Source of the DNA: Falsiroseomonas sp041690465
Lineage (GTDB): Bacteria; Pseudomonadota; Alphaproteobacteria; Acetobacterales; Acetobacteraceae
Direction of reading: 5' to 3'
Assembly: GCF_041690465.1 (NCBI RefSeq)
Contig: NZ_JAWLHG010000007.1
Location: 124,001-188,000, forward strand
DNA length: 64,000 nt
Shown here: piece after piece, positions 23,940 through 33,336 of the stretch
How positions within the stretch are numbered: position 1 is the first letter of the stretch
How the letters are laid out: every line of letters begins with the position of its first letter
The notes under the pieces: model-generated
The model's database searches: none
The model's input: only the letters and a program-made list of their open reading frames with translations
Told to the model about the DNA's origin: nothing
Position numbers and translations under genes: made by a program

Positions 23940-25373
23940 CTATTCAGCCGCCAGCCTGGCGGGGTCTATCTCCGCCAGTGGAACGTCGTAGGCCTGGTAG
24001 TCCTGCCAGAGCCGCGGCAGGTCGGCCCGGAACAGGCCGCGGGTGAGGCCGGCCGCGAGCCGCGGCACGGCATAGACCATCGCGTTGATCGAGGCGCCGG
24101 CGGGCCCGAAGGACATGGTGGTGGAGATGCCGAACAGGTGGATGTCGCGGATCCACGGCGTCTCCCCGGGCACACGCTCCTGGAAGGCGTAGTCGCCGGC
24201 GAGATAGGGGAACTCGCCGAGCCGCTCATCCGCTTCGGTCGCCGGCGGCGTGTAGCGGTCCGACCACCGCGCGATGTTGTGGCCGAAGCTGGCGAGCGTC
24301 GGCACGGCGTCGAACGCCATCCGGATGCCGGTGCCGCAGATCAGGTGATCGGCGGTGAAGGCACCGCGCGGCGTTGCGATCTCCACCTGCCCGTCGGGCG
24401 TGACGCGCGCATCGGTCCAGGGGCGGCCGACATGCATCGTGAAATTCGCAAAGCGCGCGCAGCGGTCCCAGGTATCCTGCGGGAAGGCCTCGCGCAGCCC
24501 AAGCACATGCGCCATGAAGCGCCAGCGCCATTCGTCCGGCATCTCGTGCAGGTGGCGGAGGAAGCCGGAGAAGGTCAGCCAGCGGTAAGGCTGCACCAGT
24601 TGCGGCTCGGCACGGCGGCAGAACAGGTGAACCTCGGTGGCGCCGTGCTCCAGCGCGGTTGCCGCGTTGTCGAAGGCCGAGGCGCCGGCGCCAAGCACGG
24701 CCACCACCTTGCCGCGCAGCGTGCTGAAATCCACCGCATCGGCGGCGTGTGCGCGCAGATGCGCGGGCAGGGCGGCGACGAACTCCGGCATCCACCAGCG
24801 GCCCGCATCCTCCTGGCCGGTGGCCAGTACCACCTTGCGCGCCAGCATCGGGCCGGCACTGGTCTCCACGCTGAGGCAGGGCAGGCCGTCATCGGTGCGC
24901 GCGGGCGTGATGCGCCCGGCCTCGACGCCGTTGCGGACGGGCACGCCAGTGATGCGGCGGAACCAGAGCAGGTAATCGCTCCATTTCTCCTTCGGAATCA
25001 GCTTGAGCTTCTCCCAATCCGCCGTGCCGAACTGCGCCTCGTGCCAGGCCTGGTATGTGAGGGAAGGGATGCCGAGATCCGGCCCGCTCTGGTCCTTCCA
25101 GCTGCGCAGGTTCGGCATGCGGGCGTAGGTCAGCCAGGGGCCTTCCCTGCCTGCTTCGGCACGATCGATCACCAGGATGTTGCGCACCTTCTCGCGCAGC
25201 AGCGCGAAGCCGGTGACCACGCCGCATTGCCCGCCGCCGACGATCAGCACATCGAGCACGGGCGCACCGCCGCTGGTCTTGGGCTGCAGCCATTCGAGGC
25301 GAGGATGGGCGATCAGCGCTAGGTCGCGTGCGGCATCCTTTTCCAACTCGGCGAGGGTTCTCGGGGCGGGCAA
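23940..25373 (-). CDS. FAD-dependent monooxygenase/oxidoreductase
   Basis: The 477-residue flavoprotein has two Rossmann motifs: VLIVGGGQCGVVTGF (about 41-55) for FAD and VAVLGAGASAFDNAAT (near 225) for NAD(P)H. This arrangement is typical of flavin-containing or Baeyer-Villiger-like monooxygenases and related FAD/NAD(P)-binding proteins. The start is TTG at 25373, supported by CGGAGAG about ten bases upstream; no ATG fits the full FAD domain. It follows the PhnD-like gene by 44 bp and precedes the Liv binding protein by 74 bp. It could be an extra oxygenation step for the adjacent operon, but nothing in the sequence proves a link. Confidence 0.83.
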   Translation of the reverse strand: MPAPRTLAELEKDAARDLALIAHPRLEWLQPKTSGGAPVLDVLIVGGGQCGVVTGFALLREKVRNILVIDRAEAGREGPWLTYARMPNLRSWKDQSGPDLGIPSLTYQAWHEAQFGTADWEKLKLIPKEKWSDYLLWFRRITGVPVRNGVEAGRITPARTDDGLPCLSVETSAGPMLARKVVLATGQEDAGRWWMPEFVAALPAHLRAHAADAVDFSTLRGKVVAVLGAGASAFDNAATALEHGATEVHLFCRRAEPQLVQPYRWLTFSGFLRHLHEMPDEWRWRFMAHVLGLREAFPQDTWDRCARFANFTMHVGRPWTDARVTPDGQVEIATPRGAFTADHLICGTGIRMAFDAVPTLASFGHNIARWSDRYTPPATEADERLGEFPYLAGDYAFQERVPGETPWIRDIHLFGISTTMSFGPAGASINAMVYAVPRLAAGLTRGLFRADLPRLWQDYQAYDVPLAEIDPARLAAE

Positions 25374-25417
25374 GGCGGGGTGCTCTCCGGTTGGATCGAT
25401 GCCGATATGGGGGCGGG

Positions 25418-26245
25418 TTATGCAGCCGCCATGCCGCGCGGCGGCAATTCCATGCCGGCCTTCTCGGCCGCGGCGGCCCAGGTGGGGCCGAGGCGCAGAT
25501 AGGCCGCTTCCTCCACCGGCACGAAGCGGCGCACCAGCAGCTGGTCGAGCAGGGTGCGTGAGGCCGCATCTTCATGCAGTGCCAGCAGCGCGGCGCGCAG
25601 CGGCCTGACGATGCGTTCCGGTGTTTCCGGCGCGGCGACCAGGAAGGGGATTGGCGCAACATCCGTGCTTTCCAGGATGCGCAGCCCTGCCACCCGCTCC
25701 GGCGCGTGGCGGCGCAGGAGGTCGTGCGCGAAGCCGTCCATCGGGCCGACCTCGCACCGCCCCTCCCGCACCGCGGCGGCGACGGCCATCGGCGTGACCA
25801 GCGGGCCGACAGCGCCGGCGAAGGGGAAGCGTGCCGCATATCGCAGCAGATGGTGCCTCGGCGCGTTGCAGCCGGAATGGCTGTGCGACACCGTCCAGCC
25901 GAGCCGCCCGCCGAAGGCATCCGGCAGCCGCCGGTAGGGCGCGTCCTCGCGCACCACGAAGTCGCTGAGATAGACCGGCTTCCCGACATAGCGCGACGGC
26001 GAGGGCAGGGGGGCGGCCAGTGGCACCGGGCGCGGCGCCGGGTCCATCGCCCAGGGCCAGCCGCACATGAAGACGCAGCCCATGTCCGGGCGCGCCCAGA
26101 GCTCCTCGATCGGTGCCGGCGCCTGGTGGATGAAGGGCGCGAGGGGGATGCCGGAAAGCGCCACGAGTCGGGCGAAGATCCCGTGCCAGGCCTCGCGCGC
26201 GGCGGGCGCGACGTCGTACATGCGGGAACAGGCGATCAGCTGCAT
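25418..26245 (-). CDS. PhnD-like phosphate/phosphonate-type binding domain protein, no signal peptide
   Basis: The 275-residue protein resembles the PhnD/PF12974 binding-protein fold: an early YDVAPAAREAWHGIF, a central LSDFVVREDAPYRRL (domain switch) and the segment GRCEVGPMDGFAHDLL. From the ATG at 26245 there is no signal peptide; an upstream ATG adds 16 residues but no hydrophobic segment. No PhnC or PhnE partners are nearby. It may bind a ligand in the cytoplasm, or act as an enzyme on the same fold. It is divergent from the desaturase across 46 bp and likely cotranscribed with the monooxygenase. Confidence 0.72.
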   Translation of the reverse strand: MQLIACSRMYDVAPAAREAWHGIFARLVALSGIPLAPFIHQAPAPIEELWARPDMGCVFMCGWPWAMDPAPRPVPLAAPLPSPSRYVGKPVYLSDFVVREDAPYRRLPDAFGGRLGWTVSHSHSGCNAPRHHLLRYAARFPFAGAVGPLVTPMAVAAAVREGRCEVGPMDGFAHDLLRRHAPERVAGLRILESTDVAPIPFLVAAPETPERIVRPLRAALLALHEDAASRTLLDQLLVRRFVPVEEAAYLRLGPTWAAAAEKAGMELPPRGMAAA

Positions 26246-26291
26246 GCCACGCAGCTTGCCATGCCGGCATGTTTCTTGCCACGCTTGGCCC

Positions 26292-27227
26292 ATGCTGGAG
26301 ACGGAACTCCCCCGGGCCGCCGCGCTGGCGCCGTCGCCGATCTGGTGGCGGCGGTGGGAGCTGCCGACCTGGGGCGTGGCGGTCGCGATCTATGCCAGCT
26401 GGTTCGTGCTGGTCTGGTTCCACGCCGCGATTCTCTGGCCGTTGCTGATGCTGGCGGGCGGCTATGTACTGGCCTGGCATTTCTCCCTGCAGCACGAGGC
26501 GATCCATGGCTGGCGCAGCATCCCGCGCTGGCTGCGGACGGCGTTGGTCTGGCCGCCGATCGGCGGCTGGTGGCCATTCGAGCTCTACAAGCGCAGCCAC
26601 AGCGCACATCACCGCAACACGGTGCTGACCTACCCCGGCGAGGACACGGAAACCCAGTATCACCGCCAGGCGGACTGGTCGCAGTATTCACCGGCGTGGC
26701 GGGCCGTGCTGCTGGCCAACCAGACGCTGGCCGGGCGGCTGCTGATCGGGCCGTTCCTGCGGCTGCGCAAGCTGGTGCTGGTGGAATACGGCAAGCTTGC
26801 GCGGGGCGACTATTCGGACGTGCCGGCCTGGATCGGCTTCCTTGCGGGTCTTGCGGTGATCCTCTGGTTCGTCAGCGCCGTCGCCGGCATGCCGGTGTGG
26901 TACTACTACGTCGTGATGGTGCTGCCCGGCATCTCCATCGGCCTGCTGCGCGCCTTCACCGAGCATCGCTGGGGGCCGACGCCGGGCGAGCGCACCGCGA
27001 GCGTCGAGAGCAACTGGGTGTTCGGGCTGCTCTTCCTGTGGAACAACCTGCACATCGTGCACCACCTCTACCCGCAGATGCCGTGGTTCGAGATCCCCGG
27101 CTTCTGGCGACGCAACCGCGAGAAGCTGCTGGCGCATAACGGCCACTTCGTCTTCCGCGGCTATTTCGACATCGCGCGGCGCTGGCTGTTGAGGCCGGTC
27201 TTCGTGCCGGCGCATCCCGCGCGCTGA
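26292..27227 (+). CDS. Membrane fatty acid desaturase family protein
   Basis: The 311-residue integral membrane protein has the three di-iron histidine boxes: HEAIHG (about 74-79), HSAHH (about 104) and HIVHH (about 256-260). At least four transmembrane helices lie around residues 25-65, 180-200 and 205-230. Members of the family (FA_desaturase, PF00487) desaturate or hydroxylate acyl chains or carotenoids. The ATG at 26292 was chosen because longer readings run into the divergent gene. The protein is short for an acyl-lipid desaturase and resembles the stand-alone alphaproteobacterial type. TRAP genes follow 27 bp later, but functional linkage is doubtful. Confidence 0.87.
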   Translation: MLETELPRAAALAPSPIWWRRWELPTWGVAVAIYASWFVLVWFHAAILWPLLMLAGGYVLAWHFSLQHEAIHGWRSIPRWLRTALVWPPIGGWWPFELYKRSHSAHHRNTVLTYPGEDTETQYHRQADWSQYSPAWRAVLLANQTLAGRLLIGPFLRLRKLVLVEYGKLARGDYSDVPAWIGFLAGLAVILWFVSAVAGMPVWYYYVVMVLPGISIGLLRAFTEHRWGPTPGERTASVESNWVFGLLFLWNNLHIVHHLYPQMPWFEIPGFWRRNREKLLAHNGHFVFRGYFDIARRWLLRPVFVPAHPAR

Positions 27228-27254
27228 ACGACACCAGGGAGAATGGGGGACACC

Positions 27255-28292
27255 ATGAAGCGACGACACCTGATGGGCGCGGGCCTCGGCCTGACGCTGG
27301 CCGCACCGCTGGTGGCGAAGGCGCAGCAGCAATTCACCTTCCGCTGCCATTCCTTCTCCTCGCCCACCGCGCTCGACCACACGCTCCACCTGGATCGCTG
27401 GGCGGAGCGCGTGGCGCAGCAATCGCAGAACCGCATCAAGGTCGAGATGTACCCGGCGATGCAGCTCGGCGGGCAGCCGCGCGACCTGCCGCAGCAGCTC
27501 GAGGACGGCGTGGTGGACATGATCTGGACCGTCCCGGGCTTCACGCCCGGGCGTTTCATCGGCACGGAGGGCATCGAGATGCCCTTCATGAACACCGGCC
27601 TCTCCGCCTCGATGTCGGCGGCCGCCTATGAGTATGCGGCGAACAACCTGGCTGACAGCGAGTATCGCGGCATCAAGATCATCTCGATCCATTCCACCGA
27701 CCGCGCACTGGTCCACACCAGCCGCAAGCCGGTCCGCACGCAGGACGATTTCAAGGGGCTGCGCCTGCGCGTCGCCGGCCGCTGGATCGGCGAGGCGGTG
27801 ACCGCTCTTGGCGGCACGCCGGTCGGGATCCCGCTCGGCGGCGTCTATGAGGCGACGGCGCGCAACCAGGTGGACGGCTTCCTGATCAACTGGGCCATCA
27901 CCCATCCCTTCCGCCTCTACGAGGTGGCGAAATACCACAGCGAGCCGGCCGGCACCGGCCTGTTCCAGGGCATGCTGCTGACGCTGATGAGCCAGCGCAG
28001 CTACAATCGCCTGCCCGCCGAGTTGAAGGCGGTGATCGATGCCAATTCCGGCGGCGGCCTCTCGCGCCAGCTCGGCGAGATCTGGGACACGCAGACCAAG
28101 CAGGCGGTGGATGCCGCGCGCGCCGCTGGCAACGAGATCATCGAGATCGGCCCTGAGGAGAAGGCGCGCTGGCGCAACGCCGTTGCGCCGGCCTACGAGG
28201 CCTGGATCGGCGAGATGAACCGCCGCGGTCGCAACGGGCGCGCGCTGTTCGACCAGATGACCGCGATCACCGCCCGCCACGGCCGCGCGTGA
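27255..28292 (+). CDS. dctP: TRAP transporter solute-binding protein DctP
   Basis: The 345-residue periplasmic receptor has a signal peptide (MKRRHLMGAGLGLTLAAPLVAKAQ) and the DctP fold: RCHSFSSPTALDHTLHLDRWAE, a central GLRLRVAGRWIGEAVTALGG with the conserved substrate-carboxylate Arg, and VDGFLINWAI. A GGGGA Shine-Dalgarno sequence five bases before the ATG at 27255 supports this start over an ATG 12 bases upstream. With DctQ and DctM it forms a sodium-driven uptake system for an organic acid; the ligand is unknown. Confidence 0.93.
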   Translation: MKRRHLMGAGLGLTLAAPLVAKAQQQFTFRCHSFSSPTALDHTLHLDRWAERVAQQSQNRIKVEMYPAMQLGGQPRDLPQQLEDGVVDMIWTVPGFTPGRFIGTEGIEMPFMNTGLSASMSAAAYEYAANNLADSEYRGIKIISIHSTDRALVHTSRKPVRTQDDFKGLRLRVAGRWIGEAVTALGGTPVGIPLGGVYEATARNQVDGFLINWAITHPFRLYEVAKYHSEPAGTGLFQGMLLTLMSQRSYNRLPAELKAVIDANSGGGLSRQLGEIWDTQTKQAVDAARAAGNEIIEIGPEEKARWRNAVAPAYEAWIGEMNRRGRNGRALFDQMTAITARHGRA

Positions 28293-28786
28293 GCCTTGCG
28301 CGACTGCGCGGCGCCCTGACCGGCGCCGCGACGCTCGCCGCCCTGGTTGCGGGCGCGCTGTTGCTGGTGGCGGTCGGCGTCACCGTCGCCTCGGTGCTGC
28401 GTGGCGCGCTGCTGAACCAGCCGATCCTGGGCGACTCCGAGATCGTCGAGATGGCGCTCGGCGTCGCGGTCGCGCTCTGCCTGCCGCTCTGCGAGATGAA
28501 GGGCGCGCATGTGATGGTGGATTTCTTCACCCAGAAGCTGCCCGCGCGCGGTATCGCCGGGCTGGATGCCGTGATGCGCGCGGTGGCGGCGGCGGTGGTC
28601 GCGGTGCTGGCCTGGCGGCTTGCGGTCGGCGGCTTGAACATGTGGGACCGCGAGCGAGAGACGATGTTCCTGCTGATCCCGTATTGGTGGGGCTACGCCG
28701 CGGCGGGCCTCGGCATGGCGCTGTGGACGCTCTGCGCCGGATTCGTGGCGGTAGAGGCCGCGGCCAGGGCGCGCCACCCGGCATGA
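28289..28786 (+). CDS. dctQ: TRAP transporter small permease DctQ
   Basis: The 165-residue protein has four hydrophobic segments and the DctQ landmarks LGDSEIVEMALGVAVAL and KGAHVMVDFF. It starts with GTG overlapping the DctP stop (GTGA) and its own stop overlaps the DctM start (ATGA), so all three TRAP genes are coupled. It works with DctM in the inner membrane. Confidence 0.9.
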   Translation: MSLARLRGALTGAATLAALVAGALLLVAVGVTVASVLRGALLNQPILGDSEIVEMALGVAVALCLPLCEMKGAHVMVDFFTQKLPARGIAGLDAVMRAVAAAVVAVLAWRLAVGGLNMWDRERETMFLLIPYWWGYAAAGLGMALWTLCAGFVAVEAAARARHPA

Positions 28787-30099
28787 GCAACTTCGACATC
28801 GGGTTGCTGATGTTTGCGGCGGCGCTCGTTCTGATTGCGCTACGGATGCCGGTCGGCATCGCCATGCTGCTGGTCGGCGGGCTCGGCTATGCCGGCATCG
28901 CGGGATGGGATCCGCTGTTCGCGACCCTCAACACGCTCACCTTCAGCCGCTTCTCCTCCTACACGCTGTCGGTGATTCCGCTGTTCTTGCTGATGGGCGA
29001 CTTTGCGACCAAAGGCGGCATGAACCGCGCGCTGTTCCGCTGCGCGCGCGCCTGGATGGGGCATTGGCGCGGCGGGCTGGCGGTGGCGACCATCGGCGGC
29101 TGTGCGGCCTTCGGCGCGATCTGCGGCTCCTCGCTGGCCACCGCCGCCACGATGAGCCAGGTGGCGTTCCCCGAGATGCGGCGGCACGGCTATTCGCCCG
29201 CGCTCGCCACCGGCACGCTGGCCGCCGGCGGCACGCTCGGCATCCTGATCCCGCCCTCGGTCATCCTCGTGATCTACGCGATCTACACCGAGCAGAGCAT
29301 CGGCGCGATGTTCGTTGCCGCCGTCATCCCCGGCCTGCTCGCCACCGCCGGCTACATGCTGGTGGTGAGCCTCTATGCCCGGCTCGCGCCGCAGGCGGCA
29401 CCGCCCGCCGAGCGGCTGCCCTTCGGCGACAGGCTCCGCGCGACGGCCGATGTCTGGCCGGTGATGCTGGTCTTCGTCGTGGTGATCACGGGCATCTATG
29501 GCGGCTGGTTCAGCGCCACCGAAGGGGCGGCGATCGGCGCCGCCGCGGTCGGGATCCTGGCCGTCGCGCTCGGCGGCATGCGCTGGCAGGGACTGAAGGA
29601 GAGCCTGCTCTCGACGGCCGTGACGACCGGCCTGATCTTCCTGGTGCTGCTGGGCGCCGAGCTGTTCAGCGCGGCGCTCGCGCTCTCCCGCCTGCCGGCC
29701 GAGCTTTCCGCCGCGGTGGCGGGGCTGGCGGTGCCGCCACTGGCGGTGCTGCTGGTGGTGCTGCTGATCTACTTCCTGCTCGGCTGCTTCATGGAGAGCC
29801 TGGCGATGGTGCTCCTCACCCTGCCGATCTTCGTGCCCCTGATGCTCAGTCTCGATTTCGGCCTGGACCAGACGCAGGTGCTGGTCTGGTTCGGCATCCT
29901 GGTGCTGATGAGCGTGGAGGTCGGCATGATCAGCCCGCCCTTCGGCCTCAACCTGTTCGTCATCAACGCGATGGCGAAGGACGTGCCGATGGGCGAGACC
30001 TATCGTGGCGTGCTCGGTTTCGTCGGCAGCGACTTCGCGCGCATCCTGCTGCTGGCCCTGTTCCCTGCGCTCAGCCTCTGGCTGCCTGGCCTGTGGTAG
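28783..30099 (+). CDS. dctM: TRAP transporter large permease DctM
   Basis: The 438-residue protein has about twelve transmembrane helices and DctM-type motifs: SVIPLFLLMGDF, SSLATAATMSQVAFPEM, GTLAAGGTLGILIPPS and GMISPPFGLNLFV. It is the sodium-coupled translocation subunit. The ATG at 28783 overlaps the DctQ stop by four bases. The next gene starts 50 bp on, so the aminotransferase may be read from the same transcript or from its own promoter. Confidence 0.93.
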   Translation: MSNFDIGLLMFAAALVLIALRMPVGIAMLLVGGLGYAGIAGWDPLFATLNTLTFSRFSSYTLSVIPLFLLMGDFATKGGMNRALFRCARAWMGHWRGGLAVATIGGCAAFGAICGSSLATAATMSQVAFPEMRRHGYSPALATGTLAAGGTLGILIPPSVILVIYAIYTEQSIGAMFVAAVIPGLLATAGYMLVVSLYARLAPQAAPPAERLPFGDRLRATADVWPVMLVFVVVITGIYGGWFSATEGAAIGAAAVGILAVALGGMRWQGLKESLLSTAVTTGLIFLVLLGAELFSAALALSRLPAELSAAVAGLAVPPLAVLLVVLLIYFLLGCFMESLAMVLLTLPIFVPLMLSLDFGLDQTQVLVWFGILVLMSVEVGMISPPFGLNLFVINAMAKDVPMGETYRGVLGFVGSDFARILLLALFPALSLWLPGLW

Positions 30100-30149
30100 C
30101 GGGGGGCGGCCCGTTTGACCTCCGCGCCGGGTAGCGCCACATCTCCACC

Positions 30150-31139
30150 ATGGCCGAGATGCTGCACGTCCCCACCCACCTTACCACGGCGAATGCCGAT
30201 TTCTCGCAGGCGCTGGCCTTCGTGGACGGCCAAGTGGTGCCGCTCGGCGAGGCGCGCATCCCGGTGCGCGACCTCGGCCTGATGTATGCGGACATGACCT
30301 ACGACGTGGTGCACAGCTGGAAGGGCGGCTTCTTCCGGCTGGAGGACCATCTCGACCGCTTCCTCGCCTCCTGCGCGGGGCTGCGGCTGGATCCCGGCAT
30401 GACGCGCGAGCAACTGCGGCGGCTTCTGGCCGGGCTGCTCCGCCGCAGCTTGCTGCCCGACACGCTGGTCTACTTCGCCTGCACGCGCGGCACCGCGGTG
30501 CCCGGCACGCGGGACCCGGCGAAGCACAATGCGCACCGCTTCTTCGCCACCGTCACGCCGCTGATCCTGCGCGGCCAGCCGGAGGAGATGCGGCGCGGCC
30601 TGCATGCCATGATCGTCCGGGGCGTGCCGCGCATCGCCGCCGATTCGGTGAATCCGCACTGGAAGAACACCCATTGGGGCGACTTCCATCGCGGCACCTT
30701 CGCCGCCAAGGACGCCGGATACGACGTCGCCGTGCTGCTTGGCCCGGATGGCGCAGTGGCGGAGGCGCCGGGCTTCAACGTCGTCGCGGTGCTGGATGGT
30801 GGCCTGGTCTCGCCGGAAGCCAACGTGCTGCCCGGCATCTCCTGCCGCACCATGTTCGAGATCGCATGCGACCTCGGCATCCCTGCCCGGTACGGCCGGC
30901 TGATGCCGGAGGATCTGGCGCGGGCGGAGGAGGTGTTCCTCACCGCCACCTCCTGCGGCCTGTTCCCGGTGACGCGGCTGGATGGAGCGAAGGTCGGTCG
31001 AGGCGCGCATGCAGGCGTGCCGGGACCGATCACGACGCGCTTGCTCAATACCTACTACGACAGGAAGAATGCGGGCTGGCACATCACGCCGGCGGCGAGC
31101 ATCCCGCCGCCCGATATGCCCTGGGAGGCACCACGATGA
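30150..31139 (+). CDS. Class IV aminotransferase, (R)-amine transaminase-like
   Basis: The 329-residue PLP enzyme belongs to fold type IV, with branched-chain and D-amino acid aminotransferases. The Schiff-base lysine is K172, in a WKNTHWGDF context. That context is close to the KNLQWGDL segment of fungal and Arthrobacter (R)-selective amine transaminases. E205 in AEAPGFN is the conserved glutamate that contacts the pyridine nitrogen. It should move an amino group between an amine or D-amino acid and a keto acid; exact substrate and chirality are inference. Its stop overlaps the PotD-like start by four bases, tying it to an ABC importer of the polyamine type. Confidence 0.85.
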   Translation: MAEMLHVPTHLTTANADFSQALAFVDGQVVPLGEARIPVRDLGLMYADMTYDVVHSWKGGFFRLEDHLDRFLASCAGLRLDPGMTREQLRRLLAGLLRRSLLPDTLVYFACTRGTAVPGTRDPAKHNAHRFFATVTPLILRGQPEEMRRGLHAMIVRGVPRIAADSVNPHWKNTHWGDFHRGTFAAKDAGYDVAVLLGPDGAVAEAPGFNVVAVLDGGLVSPEANVLPGISCRTMFEIACDLGIPARYGRLMPEDLARAEEVFLTATSCGLFPVTRLDGAKVGRGAHAGVPGPITTRLLNTYYDRKNAGWHITPAASIPPPDMPWEAPR

Positions 31140-32161
31140 AAAGAATTCTCGTCCTGCTGGCCGCGCTGGCCCTCTGCGCCACGCCGGCGATGGCGCAGCG
31201 CGAGCTGACCATCGTGGCCGGCGGCGGCGCGCTGCAGGGCCATATGCGCACCACGCTGTTCCAGAGCTTCACGCAGCAGACCGGAATCCCGGTGCGCGAT
31301 GCCTCCTACGACTACAACGTGGGTCCCATCCGCGCGATGGTGCAGGCCAACAACGTCACCTGGGACGTCGTGATGGTGGAGGCGCCGGACCTGATCCGCG
31401 GCTGCGAGGACGGCATCTTCGAGCGCATGGACTGGTCCGTCGTGGATCGCGGGAAGTTCCTGCCGGGCGGCACCACCACCTGCGGGGCAGGGGCGATCGG
31501 CTGGGGCGTCTCCCTCTTCCGCGACCTCAATCGCCATCCCACCGGCCCGTCCAGCTGGCAGGAATTCTTCGACGTGCAGCGCTTCCCGGGCCGCCGCGCA
31601 CTGCGCCGCGGCGCGCGGATGACGCTGGAGATCGCGCTGATGGGCGACGGCGTGCCCGCGGCCGATGTCTATCGGGTCCTGGCGACGCCGGAGGGCCAGC
31701 GCCGCGCCTTCGCCGCGCTGGACCGCATCCGCCCGCACCTCACCTTCTGGACCGGCGGCCAGCAGCCGCTCGAGTTGGTCAATGCCGGCGAGGTCGCCTA
31801 TGCCGCGGGGTACACCGGGCGCACGGCGACGGCCATCCGCAATGGCGCGAAGCTCGACCTGAACTGGGACACGCTGCTGTTCGCCTATGATTATTGGGCG
31901 GTGGTGCGCGGCACGCCGCACCGGGCCGCGGCGATGCGGCTGGTCGAGCACATCACAAACCCCGAACCGCTGCGCGCGCTGGCGCAGCTCTGGGCGATCA
32001 ACCCGGTGACCGCGGCCGTGGCGAACGATCCGGCGATCCGCGAACGCAACCCGCTGATGATGAGCAACCACCAGGATCGCGGGTTGCAGATCAACACCGA
32101 GTTCTGGCTCGACCAGGGGCCGGATCTCGAGCAGCGCTTCGCGGCATGGCTTAACCGCTGA
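31136..32161 (+). CDS. Polyamine-type ABC transporter binding protein (PotD-like)
   Basis: The 341-residue periplasmic protein has a clear signal peptide (MKRILVLLAALALCATPAMAQ) and the SBP_bac_6/8 fold of PotD-type receptors, with GWGVSLFRDLNRHPTGPSSWQEFFD in the middle and a late LAQLWAINPVTAAV segment. Relatives bind spermidine, putrescine or other amines. The PotD acidic amine-binding residues are not evident by eye, so ligand class is inferred from the permease partners. It overlaps the aminotransferase by four bases (ATGA) and the PotB-like gene by four bases (CTGA). Confidence 0.87.
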   Translation: MKRILVLLAALALCATPAMAQRELTIVAGGGALQGHMRTTLFQSFTQQTGIPVRDASYDYNVGPIRAMVQANNVTWDVVMVEAPDLIRGCEDGIFERMDWSVVDRGKFLPGGTTTCGAGAIGWGVSLFRDLNRHPTGPSSWQEFFDVQRFPGRRALRRGARMTLEIALMGDGVPAADVYRVLATPEGQRRAFAALDRIRPHLTFWTGGQQPLELVNAGEVAYAAGYTGRTATAIRNGAKLDLNWDTLLFAYDYWAVVRGTPHRAAAMRLVEHITNPEPLRALAQLWAINPVTAAVANDPAIRERNPLMMSNHQDRGLQINTEFWLDQGPDLEQRFAAWLNR

Positions 32162-33336
32162 GCCGGCAGAAGCTCCTGGCGGCGGCGCTGCTGGCGCCGC
32201 TGCTGCTGCTGCTCGGTGGCGCCTTCTTCCTGCCGGTCGGCAACACCCTGCTGACGGCGGTGACCGACCGCGAGGTGGCCGAGACCATGCCGCGTCTGCG
32301 CGCTGCGCTCGCCGGCTGGGATGGGCAGGGCCTGCCGCCCGAAGCCGCCTTCGCCGCCCTGGCGGAGGAAGCAGGCGCTGCGCTGGAAGAGCGCCGAATC
32401 GGCGCGCTTGCGCAGCGCCTCAACTTCGAGCAGAGCGGCATGCGCGCCCTGCTGCTGCGCACCGCGCGCGCCAGCGACAGGCTTACCGCGCCCTATGCGG
32501 AGAGCCTGCCCGCGCTTGATCCGCGCTGGGCGGACCCGCAGGTCTGGAAGCTGCTGCAGCGCGCTGGCGGCCCCTTCACATCGCTCTACCTGCTGCGGGC
32601 GCTGGACCTGACGCGGACGCCGGACGGCGAGGTCCGCCCGGTGGAGCCGGACCGGGCGCTGTTCATCACCTTGTTCCTGCGCACGCTCTGGGTCAGCGTG
32701 ATCGTCACCGCTGCCTGCGTGCTGCTGGGCTGGCCGGTGGCGGCGGCGATCGCCTCGCTCCGGCCGCCCTGGTCCTCGATCGGGCTGCTGCTGGTGCTCG
32801 TTCCCTTCTGGTCCTCGGTGCTCGTGCGCAGCACCGCCTGGTTCGCGCTGCTGCAGCGCGAGGGCCCGATCAACGATGCGCTGGTCTTCCTCGGCTTGGT
32901 GGAGGCGCCGGTGCAGCTGGTCGGCACGCGCATCGCGGTGCTGCTGTCCACCGTACATGTGCTGCTGCCGGTGGCCATCCTGCCGATGGTGGGCGTGATG
33001 GCGCGGCTCGATCCGCGCCACCTGCAGGCGGCGGCCTCGCTCGGTGCCGGGCCCTGGCTGCGCTTCCGCCGCGTCTGGCTGCCGCTGTCGCTGCCAGGCG
33101 TGCTGGCGGGCGGGGCGATGACCTTCCTGCTCGCCGTCGGCTTCTACATCACGCCGGCGCTGCTGGGCGGGGAACGTGACCAGATGGTCGCCTGGTTCAT
33201 CGCGCAGTTCCTGAATCGCGACGTGAACTGGGGGATGGCGGCGGCGCTGTCGGTGTATCTGCTGGCTATGGCGGGCGCCGTGGTGGCGCTGCTGCGCGTG
33301 CTGACCGGCGGCACGCCCGTGGGTGCGCGCGTCTGA
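32158..33336 (+). CDS. Polyamine-type ABC permease (PotB-like), apparent CTG start
   Basis: The 392-residue permease has an N-terminal helix (about residues 5-28), a long periplasmic segment (about 33-170) and a C-terminal permease domain with the EAA-like loop ASLGAGPWLRFRRVWLP. The first usual start codon, GTG at 32260, would delete the first helix. In the same frame a TAA lies at 32152-32154 and no ATG, GTG or TTG occurs before 32260. A CTG at 32158-32160 overlaps the PotD-like stop as CTGA, exactly like the ATGA and GTGA junctions elsewhere in the window. I therefore place the start at CTG. No ATPase gene is nearby. Confidence 0.82.
   Translation: MSRQKLLAAALLAPLLLLLGGAFFLPVGNTLLTAVTDREVAETMPRLRAALAGWDGQGLPPEAAFAALAEEAGAALEERRIGALAQRLNFEQSGMRALLLRTARASDRLTAPYAESLPALDPRWADPQVWKLLQRAGGPFTSLYLLRALDLTRTPDGEVRPVEPDRALFITLFLRTLWVSVIVTAACVLLGWPVAAAIASLRPPWSSIGLLLVLVPFWSSVLVRSTAWFALLQREGPINDALVFLGLVEAPVQLVGTRIAVLLSTVHVLLPVAILPMVGVMARLDPRHLQAAASLGAGPWLRFRRVWLPLSLPGVLAGGAMTFLLAVGFYITPALLGGERDQMVAWFIAQFLNRDVNWGMAAALSVYLLAMAGAVVALLRVLTGGTPVGARV

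Noticed and set aside
26688..28280. 530-codon minus-strand open frame opposite the desaturase and dctP genes
   Set aside because: It crosses two unrelated well-supported genes and has no motif.
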